From positions 1 through 17,710 of the forward strand of contig CAXGOB010000090.1 of NCBI GenBank assembly GCA_964011275.1: 17,710 nt of DNA. Reading direction: 5' to 3'. Of this stretch, positions 1 to 7,519 are shown in pieces. The notes beneath the pieces were generated by a model that had not been told where the DNA came from, did not search any database, and saw only the letters and a program-made list of their open reading frames with translations. Positions within the stretch are counted from its first letter, which is position 1. Each line of letters opens with the position of its first letter. The stretch is from UBA7328 sp002471345 (GTDB taxonomy: Bacteria > Bacteroidota > Bacteroidia > Chitinophagales > Saprospiraceae). A program made the translations under genes and the position numbers.

Positions 1-16
1 TATTAAACACTATTAT

Positions 17-211
17 TTAAATTATAAACTGTCTTAAGTAACGTAAGTCTTCATGGGGTCTTATCATCTTAACACTATTTTTAATCATTTTCGGAATGGT
101 AGCAATAAACCAGAAATATTTCGAATGGGGATAGTTCAAAAAGCTGTTATTTATTTGAAGTAGTAAAAGCCAACCTTTTTTGCCACCTAATCTTGCAATA
201 ACCTCTAATTT
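17..211 (-). pseudogene. Possible transposase C-terminal relic (IS4-like)
   Basis: A 64-codon open frame on the minus strand, ending at a stop at 17-19, has no start codon. It follows directly on an in-frame TAA at 212-214. Its first residues read KLEVIARLGGKKGW, which resembles the '(I/L)E.IARLGG.KG(Y/W)' stretch I recall near the C-terminus of IS4-family transposases. Residues ~28-40 (PHSKYFWFIATIP) could loosely match the following 'PPG..TLW.G' region, but poorly. The frame upstream of the TAA (GDGRIAIRILYF...) also stays open for about 20 codons. No terminal inverted repeats or other transposase motifs are visible, so at most this is a decayed fragment. A chance open frame is a real alternative. 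Confidence 0.3.
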
Positions 212-540
212 TTATTGCCGTACATTGAATTTTATGTGAAAATAGAGAATGCGAATTGCAATTCTTCCATCACCTTATACTAATAAACTTATCAGTTGAT
301 CTTTATTCTCGAAAGATTAAATAGTCATTAAATCACTTTAATCTAAAAAAAGTGAAATAGCTAAAAATTCAACTAACCAAATCCAACTAATTATAGCGAA
401 TGGGATAGAAGAAAAAAATGGACACCTTAAAGGCCTTGATAAAAAAACCTACTTGAGACTACTCATACGCAAAGGGTAAAAACAAATGAGAAACGACTTA
501 TTAAGTGTAACAAAACCCCCAATTTTCTTTTTGCATCAGC

Positions 541-549
541 TATACTTTG
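541..549 (+). promoter_or_regulatory. Candidate Bacteroidota -7 promoter element for the serine deaminase
   Basis: TATACTTTG lies 29 bases before the ATG at 579. It is one base longer than the Bacteroidota -7 consensus TAnnTTTG, and no clear TTG/TTTG -33 element sits at the expected distance upstream. It would give a leader of roughly 25 bases. Confidence 0.25.
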
Positions 550-578
550 TAACTTAACAATTTAATAAATCCTCTAAA

Positions 579-2153
579 ATGAGTTATCCCAGTATTTTCA
601 ATGATGTCCTTGGACCGGTGATGCGTGGGCCTTCCAGTTCACATTGTGCAGCCTCATTAAGGATAGGTAGGCTATGTCTTGATTTAATGGACGGTCATAT
701 TAGCAAAGTTGAAATCGAATTTGATCCCGATGGTTCATTAGCCACCACTCATGAAGCTCAGGGTTCTGATATGGGATTATTCGGTGGATTCTTAGGATGG
801 GAAGCTGATGACGAAAGATTAGAAAATGCAGGTGAACACATAGCTAGGGCAGGAATTGAGATTGATATTAAAATAACCGAGCTAGAGGAAAAACATCCTA
901 ATACATATAAAATTACTCTTCACAACCCCCGAGAAAAAAGGGAGTTAATAGCACTTTCTACTGGAGGTGGAATGATTGAGGTCATAGGAATTGATGGCGC
1001 CAAAGTGGATATGGATGGCGGATATTTTGAAACTTTAATTTATACTACAGATCAGAGTCTGATTCTAAACTATCTGAAAAGCAACATTGCTTTTGAAGAT
1101 TTGGAAGTACACGAAAGTGGCAATCTCACATTTATAGAAGTGAAATCCAGAAGCCCGATTGATGACATTTTTGTTCAAGAATTAAATGGCCTTGAAGAAG
1201 TTCTTTTTGTAAAAGGGTTAAGACCAGTACTTCCTGTTTTTTCAAAAAAGAATCTTAAAGTACCGTTCATCACCTGTGCTGAAATGTACACTTATAATGA
1301 AGATAAGAATCTTGACCTTTGGGAATTAGCAGTTCACTATGAGAGTCAGCGCGGTAGCATATCCCATGATGAAGTCATTGAAAAGATGCGAGGCATTCAT
1401 GGTATTATGAAGGCAAGCATTGAGACAGGTCTGAAGGGTACTCAGTATGAAGACCGGATCTTAGGTAGTCAATCTCCTAAGTTCAAGAAATTAATGGACA
1501 GCAATAAGCTCATAGACGGAGCTGGCACTCTAAATAGAATAGTCAGTTACGTCTCTGCTATTATGGAAGTAAAGAGCAGTCTGGGCGTTATCGTAGCAGC
1601 GCCAACTGCTGGCTCATGTGGCGCTATGCCTGGGGCTGTCATAGCCGTAGGTGATGCTTTATCACTCACTGAAGATGAAGTCGTCAAAGCTATGCTTGTA
1701 GCAGGGCTCATAGGTGTGTTTATAGCAGCTCACTCGACTTTCGCCGCTGAGGTAGGTGGTTGTCAAGCAGAGTGCGGATCGGGTTCCACAATGGCCGCTG
1801 CAGCCATCGTTGGTCTTGCTGGAGGCAGTTTAGATCAAGGGATCTGTGCAGCCTCAATGGCACTACAAAGCTCATTAGGAATGATCTGCGACCCTATAGG
1901 AAATAGAGTCGAAGCTCCCTGCCTGAATAGAAATGTCATGGCCGCTTCTAATGCCCTTTCTTGTGCTAATATGGCTCTTGCTGATTATGATCATCTGATC
2001 CCATTAGATCAGGTCATTGAAACGATGTATGAGGTCGGCAAAAGCATACCCAATACATTACGCTGTACTAATCTGGGAGGGCTATCTATTACCAAAGCAG
2101 CGAAGGAAATAGAAGAAAAATTGGGTAAGCAATATTTTTATAAGAATTGTTGA
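579..2153 (+). CDS. sdaA: L-serine ammonia-lyase (L-serine dehydratase), iron-sulfur dependent, fused beta-ACT-alpha form
   Basis: Cytoplasmic enzyme that deaminates L-serine to pyruvate and ammonia using a [4Fe-4S] cluster. The N-terminal part carries GPSSSH (residues 17-22), the hallmark of the beta (ASB) domain. Residues ~149-217 look like an ACT domain ending in EEVLFVKGLRPVLPV. The alpha domain spans ~228-524, with AAPTAGSCGAMPG (340-352), GGCQAECGSGS (393-403) and MICDPIGNRVEAPC (435-448). At 524 residues it is about the sum of separate SdaAB (~220) and SdaAA (~300), so it reads as a fusion of both. Likely cluster ligands are C395, C437 and C448, whose spacing of 42 and 11 matches the Legionella enzyme as I recall it. 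The protein ends in a cysteine (C524). The ATG at 579 places GPSSSH at the usual distance from the N-terminus. It converges with an amino-acid transporter gene. Confidence 0.95.
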   Translation: MSYPSIFNDVLGPVMRGPSSSHCAASLRIGRLCLDLMDGHISKVEIEFDPDGSLATTHEAQGSDMGLFGGFLGWEADDERLENAGEHIARAGIEIDIKITELEEKHPNTYKITLHNPREKRELIALSTGGGMIEVIGIDGAKVDMDGGYFETLIYTTDQSLILNYLKSNIAFEDLEVHESGNLTFIEVKSRSPIDDIFVQELNGLEEVLFVKGLRPVLPVFSKKNLKVPFITCAEMYTYNEDKNLDLWELAVHYESQRGSISHDEVIEKMRGIHGIMKASIETGLKGTQYEDRILGSQSPKFKKLMDSNKLIDGAGTLNRIVSYVSAIMEVKSSLGVIVAAPTAGSCGAMPGAVIAVGDALSLTEDEVVKAMLVAGLIGVFIAAHSTFAAEVGGCQAECGSGSTMAAAAIVGLAGGSLDQGICAASMALQSSLGMICDPIGNRVEAPCLNRNVMAASNALSCANMALADYDHLIPLDQVIETMYEVGKSIPNTLRCTNLGGLSITKAAKEIEEKLGKQYFYKNC

Positions 2154-2239
2154 TTTTACACTTCGATATAACAAGGTAAAAGAATGAATGTGGCATCTCT
2201 GAGAGAAATTCAATGTCAGAGAAAACAAACGATTAAAAA

Positions 2240-2259
2240 GTAAAAACAATTCTTTTTAC
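2240..2259. terminator. AT-only hairpin between convergent genes
   Basis: GTAAAAA - CAATTC - TTTTTAC forms a perfect 7-bp stem with a 6-base loop, midway between the stop codons at 2153 and 2284. On the minus strand the stem is followed by TTTTTAATC, a reasonable U-tract for the transporter transcript. On the plus strand the Us are within the stem. The stem has one G-C pair and is weak, so this is a candidate bidirectional terminator. A second inverted repeat, TCTCTGA/TCAGAGA (2196-2222, 13-base loop), lies just before it. Confidence 0.45.
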
Positions 2260-2283
2260 CACCACTTTTGAGAATTCAACTTT

Positions 2284-3795
2284 CTAAGTTTTGCTACTAT
2301 TTGTTTCATCTTCAGTCTTACTTACTATCCACTTATTCAAAGCAATCAAAAGAATGAGAATAAGTCCCCATTGCACTAAACAAGTCATAATGCTTGATTG
2401 GGCAAATGGATCATACCATTGTCCACTTGTTCCATCGCTGATAAGCCACCAACCCAAGAGCAAGATCGAAGCAAGTGGAACAAAGTAAGTAATAATGATA
2501 TCCCATAATTTTCCCGGTTTTATATCATTGGGGTTTTGGTTGAGAATCTCTGATCTAATCCTACTGGCCTTAAACCGTATCATAGTGAATGCACAAAAAC
2601 CTCCAGAGATTAACAATGCCAGTCCCCATACAAAATCCTGGTTTGCCAGTATATTCAGATTGACAGCTGAAGGGATACCTACCAAATAACTCACTACAAT
2701 TATTAACAATATGGCAGAGGATCTTTTTAATCCTCCGTCTATGAATGTCCTTACAGTCATTTCAAGTTGGGCAATTAAGGATGAGAATCCAGCCAAGGCT
2801 AATCCAAGGAAGAACATTATTGTCAATGTCTTTCCAAAAAGAATTTTTTCAAAAAGCTGAGGCATCCAAATAAAGGTCAGACCGGTAGATGAAGGTCCAC
2901 TATTTTGCATGACGTCCAAGATCTCGCCATGTGTACTACCCATATCAGATTCCATTATTGCAAAACAAGTTCCGAAGATCATCGCAGCGCATACTAATGA
3001 TATCAGATTATTTCCCATAGCAGTGATCACAGCATTCTTCACGATGCCAAACTTCATCTGCATATACGCTCCATATGTGATAAACAAACCCCATCCAGCA
3101 CCAGTGTCCCAAGCATTTTGGGTAAGCGCAGCTACCCACAAACTAGGATCACTAAATTGAGCCCAATCAACTGAGAACAAGTATATAATACCATGCATCG
3201 ATCCTTTAAGTGACAAGGCCTTAAGTAAAGCCAGAAGAAGGATACCTAAGAGAATAGGCATCAACCATCTATTAATTTTCTCTATACGACCAATACCTTT
3301 CCATATGGCAAAGCCACCAAGGAGCATAACAAAAGCATGTGATAATAATGGCCATAGACTATTTTGATAAGCGTCCCAAGTCGCTGTTGCACTTTCAGTG
3401 GATGTCGGTAAATCAAAAAATATGGAATGGAAAAAATAATAAACACACCATCCCAGGACAACAGAATAAAAGAATGTGATGGCCATGGCTATAAAGGTCA
3501 TGAAAGAACCCATCCATGCGAACTGCTTACCAGCAGTCTTCATCACTGTCCCAATGACCCCTTTGCGGTTATATATGCCGAGGGCATACTCACCAATGAT
3601 CAAAGGGATACTCCACACAAAAAGAAAAATCACCCAAGCAATTATAAAAGCCCCTGCCCCATCGTCACTGCCATTTTGAGCAACAATACGGGGAAAGCGC
3701 CATATGTTGCCAGTTCCAATTGCTATACCTAATGCACTTAATAGAAAACCCCATCGGGTGGAGAATCTTTGGTTCCGACTTTTAATTACTGACAT
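2284..3795 (-). CDS. Sodium-dependent amino-acid transporter of the NSS/SNF family
   Basis: Inner-membrane Na+-coupled symporter, probably for an amino acid. The first membrane segment carries IGTGNIWRFP (residues 26-35), the family's TM1 signature (usually G-L-G-N-x-W-R-F-P), followed by NGSDDGAGAF where the common form is N-G-G-G-A-F. The extra Ser-Asp-Asp and the Thr in place of Leu mark an unusual subgroup. I count about 11-12 hydrophobic segments in 503 residues, normal for bacterial NSS proteins, ending in a short polar tail. The gene converges on the serine deaminase, which makes serine or a related amino acid an attractive substrate, but this is inferred from position only. The start at 3795 puts RWGF just before TM1, as in homologues. 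A palindrome and a possible -7 element lie upstream. Confidence 0.92.
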   Translation of the reverse strand: MSVIKSRNQRFSTRWGFLLSALGIAIGTGNIWRFPRIVAQNGSDDGAGAFIIAWVIFLFVWSIPLIIGEYALGIYNRKGVIGTVMKTAGKQFAWMGSFMTFIAMAITFFYSVVLGWCVYYFFHSIFFDLPTSTESATATWDAYQNSLWPLLSHAFVMLLGGFAIWKGIGRIEKINRWLMPILLGILLLALLKALSLKGSMHGIIYLFSVDWAQFSDPSLWVAALTQNAWDTGAGWGLFITYGAYMQMKFGIVKNAVITAMGNNLISLVCAAMIFGTCFAIMESDMGSTHGEILDVMQNSGPSSTGLTFIWMPQLFEKILFGKTLTIMFFLGLALAGFSSLIAQLEMTVRTFIDGGLKRSSAILLIIVVSYLVGIPSAVNLNILANQDFVWGLALLISGGFCAFTMIRFKASRIRSEILNQNPNDIKPGKLWDIIITYFVPLASILLLGWWLISDGTSGQWYDPFAQSSIMTCLVQWGLILILLIALNKWIVSKTEDETNSSKT

Positions 3796-3825
3796 AATAA
3801 TTCAATTGAGCGCAGAGCTACGGCA

Positions 3826-3833
3826 CAAAGTAA
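3826..3833 (-). promoter_or_regulatory. Candidate -7 element for the transporter gene
   Basis: The minus strand reads TTACTTTG here, seven of eight positions of TAnnTTTG. It lies 30 bases before the ATG at 3795. A TTG triplet within 3854-3858 on the minus strand sits at about the right distance for a -33 element. The leader would be about 25 bases. Confidence 0.35.
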
Positions 3834-3856
3834 TGCTTATTGTGCAGGTTTTTTCA

Positions 3857-3871
3857 AGAGCTTTAAGCTCT
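3857..3871. promoter_or_regulatory. 15-bp palindrome upstream of the transporter, possible operator
   Basis: AGAGCTT-T-AAGCTCT is a perfect 7+1+7 palindrome lying at the place of the transporter's presumed -33 element. Further AGCTC words occur nearby in the same intergenic region. The position would suit a repressor or activator site, but nothing in the window identifies a regulator. Confidence 0.3.
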
Positions 3872-4124
3872 CTCGATTATAGCTCCATTAAACATAAATA
3901 AGCTCCTCCTCTTTCGATACTGTAACTTTCAGCTCTATGTTTGACAGTACAGTATTAAGGTTTTTAAATCAACAATACTTATTTCATTCTTGATTTTTTG
4001 ATAAAAAGGAAAGGAGGCAAAATCTTTATATTTTTCAAAGAAACATTGGATGAATACACGTTTAGAAAAATCCACTATTCATGTATCTGATAATCCAATT
4101 ACCATTCAAATCTATCTGATTATC

Positions 4125-4132
4125 TATCTTTA
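4125..4132 (+). promoter_or_regulatory. -7-like element of DUF6090 copy A, immediately before the start position
   Basis: TATCTTTA matches seven of eight positions of TAnnTTTG. It ends four bases before the ATA that replaces the ATG of this gene. The same octamer with the same four-base gap precedes the two other DUF6090 copies (9510 and 10407). Confidence 0.5.
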
Positions 4133-4136
4133 GAAA

Positions 4137-4874
4137 ATACTCACATTTTTAAGAAAAATAAGGAAAGGTTTAATTGAAGGCGGTGCATCCTCTAAATATT
4201 TACTCTATGCATTAGGTGAGATTGCATTAGTAGTAATCGGGATACTAATTGCCCTGCAATTGAATAACTGGAATGAAGAGAGGAAAAACAATGCTATAAA
4301 ACAGGAATACGTGAAGATTATCATTGAAGAATTGGACATCAACATAGCTAGATTTGAACGATTTTATAAAGTTCAAGATAGAAGAATTAAGAAATTCCAA
4401 AATTTCTTCGATGTAATAAATAATGAATCCTCTACATTATTAGAAATTAATCAAGCAACTGATTCTCTTCAAACCTTTGTGGGGATATCTGGAATAAGAT
4501 TTAACACTATTTCTGAACTACTTGAGTCAGGAAATTTGGTTGTTTTTGAACGTGAAGTAAGAGAAGAGATTATCGACTACAAAAATGACTTTGAGTTTCA
4601 AACAGCTCTTTTTGATAATGAGCTAAAAGAAGTAAGAAGACTAAAAAGTGAATGGTACTCCTCTATGGATTTAGCTCACTATCAAGGACTCAGGAATAAG
4701 GAAAGTTAAATTACAGATGGGTGGAAAACAGATTTGAATAGCCTCCCATTTATGAAAAGCACAAATTTCTATTCTTATAGATACACCATGGCTAATTATT
4801 CCAAAGATTTTTTTGAGTGGGCAATTACAAGAACTGAAAAATTGAAAAAGGTATTAACAAAAAGTCAAACATAA
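4137..4874 (+). pseudogene. DUF6090-type membrane protein, copy A, start codon lost and nonsense codon
   Basis: Aligned with the two other copies in this window, the frame begins at 4137 with ATA where they have ATG. A TAG lies immediately upstream (4131-4133), so no earlier start exists; the first alternative start in frame is a TTG at 4260, after the membrane segment. From 4137 the frame reads ILTFLRKIRKGLIEGG, then a single membrane helix (~residues 23-42, ending IGILIALQ), then NNWNEERK and a mostly helical body. A TAA at 4707-4709 (codon 191) interrupts it. The same frame continues without a shift through ITDGWKTDLNSLPF to a TAA at 4872-4874, giving 245 codons, close to the usual family length of ~250. 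Both lesions are single substitutions, which suggests recent decay. Function of the family is unknown. Rare AUA initiation plus readthrough is possible but unlikely. Confidence 0.8.
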
Positions 4875-4927
4875 TTTTAAGTTATTTATATGTCAAGCCT
4901 TCTTTTCTAGCCAACTCTCTCACTCTG

Positions 4928-7507
4928 TCACTCAATCACAACGCTCCCCCCTGTTACACTGATACTTGTTCGTTTAGATAAAATCAAAGGTGTTCCATTT
5001 TCATCATGACTACCTGAAGACTTAAATACGATTGTTGATCCAGGACCGGCAACATCTAAGACCTCCTCTAATGAATTGTAAGGATTATTAAATGTACCAT
5101 TCTCCGTACCTGTGTAATTTTTATCAATATACAAATGACTCAAAACAGGATGTGTACTACTCCAGATTCCACGTCCAAACGTCGCAGCAGCAAGATGATA
5201 AGGGTACTGTGAACTTCCATCTCCATACCAAAACAATTCTTCAACAATAGAATAAATGGGGCCTTCATTGGGATATGCGACATTTTTATTGTCGAAGATG
5301 GGCGTGACTGACCAATTTTGACCATCATCCTCAGAAGCAAAAATCCCTACATCTGTACCAATGTATAACCAACCTGACTTGGTAGGATGAAACGCTACGG
5401 TATTCACTTGCATCGGGAATGGCAAGGAAATATTTGTAGCTGTACTCTGATTGGGATCATTATTAATCACATCAATCAAAAACAAATTTTCTTGAGTATA
5501 TCCTCCCATACTGACCAATATACGGTCAGAATTGATGGGATCGATTGCTACATCAGTGAATGGAACTAAAGACAGAGTGAACAAGTCTTCAAATGCTAAA
5601 AATGTTGCACCCCCATTAAATGAGGCCCTTAGAATCTGTTGAGAAAATCCAGCCCAGATCGTTTGGCCATTATCAGCTGCTGCAATCGTAGTAACAAATC
5701 CTGAAGCTCCTGTCAATAATGTTACTGACCTTCCAAACGGATCATCATCCAAACGCCATAAATTTGTTGCCCCGATATAAAGTATCTCAGGATCATCCGG
5801 ATCCATAATAAATTCACCGATCAAAGGTGCATTATCTGCAATTCGTATGACATCATTAGCATCAATACATGCCGTCCCATCCTGTCCAGATCCATCCTCC
5901 TGGCAGCAGGCATTGTCCGGATTGTTGTTGCAGAATTCTGTAGTCTCAAAGTTCGCAACAATCTCCCAAGTTTGTCCCCCATCTGTTGTCTTTCTAATTT
6001 TGTGATTATTTAAATTAGCATACATTATATCTTCATTCATGTAGTTGATCTCAGCTTGGGCACCATCCCCGGTAACCGGCTGCACCCAATCACTGGCATT
6101 AGATCCAAAACAAAAACTATTGTCTTGTGTACCGCCAATAAACAAACTGCCATCTTTTTTAGCATCAGCCCCATAAAATTGGGTGACGCCAAATGTTGTT
6201 CCTGCGAGATTATGCCAATCATTTTTGCCTTCTGTCCAGATATCATCGATACGTTGTACGCCCCCGTCGTTCCCGACATATACGATAGGCGTCTCAGATG
6301 AATAATTTATTGATGGTACAAAAATATGCTGGTCTGCATGTGCACTGGATCCATTATGATAATCTTGCCAATCACTAATTGTCGTAAAAGACAATCCAAC
6401 ATCAGTACTTCTGTACACATCTTGACCACCAGCAAGTATATTGCTACCTATATTTGGATCTATAAATAAACTGTTATAATGCCACATTGCAGGCCCCATA
6501 TCAGTCCCACTATGTCGAATACTCCAACTCATTCCTCCATCTAAAGATCTGTACAAAACACCATCACTATTTTCTGTCAACGCATACACAAGATCTGATA
6601 ATGTTGGGGTATAAGCAATCTCAACTCTTCCTAGTCCAGAGAGACCTGGAATAACAACAAAATCTAATTCATCATCATCTATTACAGAACGGTATGCCCC
6701 GTTATTTGTGCCAACGAGGAGTTCAGCAGTATTGTGGGGATTATATTCGATATCCAGCGCTTGATCAAAAGTCGTCTGGACTTCATCCCAAGAATATCCC
6801 CCATTTGTGCTCCGTAGAATCGTCCCAGCTGGTAAAGGATTCAGATTGAAATCTTCTGCAGTGATAACGGCAAATAATTCTGATGAATCATCTGGATTCA
6901 TTGCTATTCGATTGATGAAATGATACTGTTGAGTTGCGGGAAGCACAAACCAGTTATCTCCACCATCGGAGCTAAAAAAGATACCAGCACCTGGCCTTGA
7001 TGTACTGCCTCCAAAACCATCTCCTGTGGCGGCATACATCCGGTCATCATCATTTGGGTCTATGATAATGGATGTAACAATCAGGGAAGGCAAAAAGTCA
7101 TCAATGTATGTCCAACTTGCTCCTGCATTCGTCGAATGTAGCATACCTCCACCAGAACTACCCGCAAATAACTCGTCTTCTCCGCTTCCATTATCCTTTA
7201 CAGCCAAAGCACGGACACGCCCTCCAATATTTCCTGGTCCTCTCCAAGTCCAGGATTTCAAACCACCATCCTTCAACAGGTGTTTTTGTTGTTTTCGATA
7301 CATTGATTGAGCCTCTTGCCCACCCTGGTGTACTGCAACCATATCCTTCATTCCAGCGCGACGCATTTTGAAATAATCAACATATCCTTTAGGCCCTGGA
7401 ATAGTCTCATCTTTGAGTGCAGAATGTTGCGATACTTCATAGCACGTATTCGCAGCAACCAGCAGAACTATAACCATTAACCAGCTTTTATTAATTCTAT
7501 AAAGCAT
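4928..7507 (-). CDS. Secreted Asp-box (BNR/sortilin-like) beta-propeller protein
   Basis: Exported protein of 859 residues with a hydrophobic N-terminal segment (residues ~9-20). The body is built of propeller blades with eight Asp-box motifs of the S-x-D-G-G-x-x-W type: STNAGASW (125), SSDGGDNW (179), STNGGYSW (233), SLDGGMSW (321), STDVGLSF (367), TTDGGQTW (507), SFNGGATF (629) and SEDDGQNW (725). Several are preceded by 'I..DP.D...Y.A', as in the VPS10/sortilin and BNR-repeat families. WRGPGNIGGRVRALA (88-102) is a typical entry to such propellers. A cysteine-rich insert (residues ~526-547) interrupts the middle. The last ~68 residues (YIDKNYTGTENGTF... to GGSVVIE) resemble a C-terminal beta-strand module seen on other bacterial secreted proteins. 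I see no T9SS sorting domain. The gene begins 12 bases after the upstream gene, so co-transcription is likely. Ligand or substrate is unknown; Asp boxes alone do not show glycosidase activity. Confidence 0.85.
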   Translation of the reverse strand: MLYRINKSWLMVIVLLVAANTCYEVSQHSALKDETIPGPKGYVDYFKMRRAGMKDMVAVHQGGQEAQSMYRKQQKHLLKDGGLKSWTWRGPGNIGGRVRALAVKDNGSGEDELFAGSSGGGMLHSTNAGASWTYIDDFLPSLIVTSIIIDPNDDDRMYAATGDGFGGSTSRPGAGIFFSSDGGDNWFVLPATQQYHFINRIAMNPDDSSELFAVITAEDFNLNPLPAGTILRSTNGGYSWDEVQTTFDQALDIEYNPHNTAELLVGTNNGAYRSVIDDDELDFVVIPGLSGLGRVEIAYTPTLSDLVYALTENSDGVLYRSLDGGMSWSIRHSGTDMGPAMWHYNSLFIDPNIGSNILAGGQDVYRSTDVGLSFTTISDWQDYHNGSSAHADQHIFVPSINYSSETPIVYVGNDGGVQRIDDIWTEGKNDWHNLAGTTFGVTQFYGADAKKDGSLFIGGTQDNSFCFGSNASDWVQPVTGDGAQAEINYMNEDIMYANLNNHKIRKTTDGGQTWEIVANFETTEFCNNNPDNACCQEDGSGQDGTACIDANDVIRIADNAPLIGEFIMDPDDPEILYIGATNLWRLDDDPFGRSVTLLTGASGFVTTIAAADNGQTIWAGFSQQILRASFNGGATFLAFEDLFTLSLVPFTDVAIDPINSDRILVSMGGYTQENLFLIDVINNDPNQSTATNISLPFPMQVNTVAFHPTKSGWLYIGTDVGIFASEDDGQNWSVTPIFDNKNVAYPNEGPIYSIVEELFWYGDGSSQYPYHLAAATFGRGIWSSTHPVLSHLYIDKNYTGTENGTFNNPYNSLEEVLDVAGPGSTIVFKSSGSHDENGTPLILSKRTSISVTGGSVVIE

Positions 7508-7519
7508 CGTGCTGTAGTT

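Larger units (their letters stand above)
1..578. other. Gene-poor intergenic stretch before the serine deaminase
   Basis: I find no intact gene in this AT-rich stretch. The minus strand holds one open frame with transposase-like residues (17-211, listed separately). The plus strand has only a 22-codon ATG frame starting at 486, with no family resemblance. A TATACTTTG motif at 541-549 may be the promoter of the downstream gene. Confidence 0.6.
3796..4124. other. Divergent intergenic region between transporter and first DUF6090 gene
   Basis: About 330 bases without a credible gene. It contains the transporter's presumed upstream control region (candidate -7 at 3826-3833 and palindrome at 3857-3871). 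The direct repeat TATCTGAT occurs at 4084-4091 and 4113-4120, just before the DUF6090 promoter-like motif. A plus-strand frame running through 3704-3901 is a shadow of the transporter and has no family features. Confidence 0.6.

Noticed and set aside
486..554. 22-codon ATG frame just upstream of the serine deaminase
   Set aside because: No ribosome site, no family resemblance, and the stop falls inside the presumed leader. Could be a leader peptide, but nothing supports it.
2196..2222. Inverted repeat TCTCTGA/TCAGAGA as the main terminator of the serine deaminase gene
   Set aside because: A 13-base loop and no U-tract on either strand; the hairpin at 2240-2259 is the better candidate.
3427..3732. 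Plus-strand open frame of 101 codons
   Set aside because: Antisense to the TM1-TM4 part of the transporter, including the conserved GNIWRFP motif, so it is a shadow.
7026..7371. Overlapping plus-strand open frames of 87-94 codons
   Set aside because: They lie opposite the propeller gene, which has clear Asp boxes and a signal-like N-terminus. The plus-strand translations show no domain or composition of a real protein.
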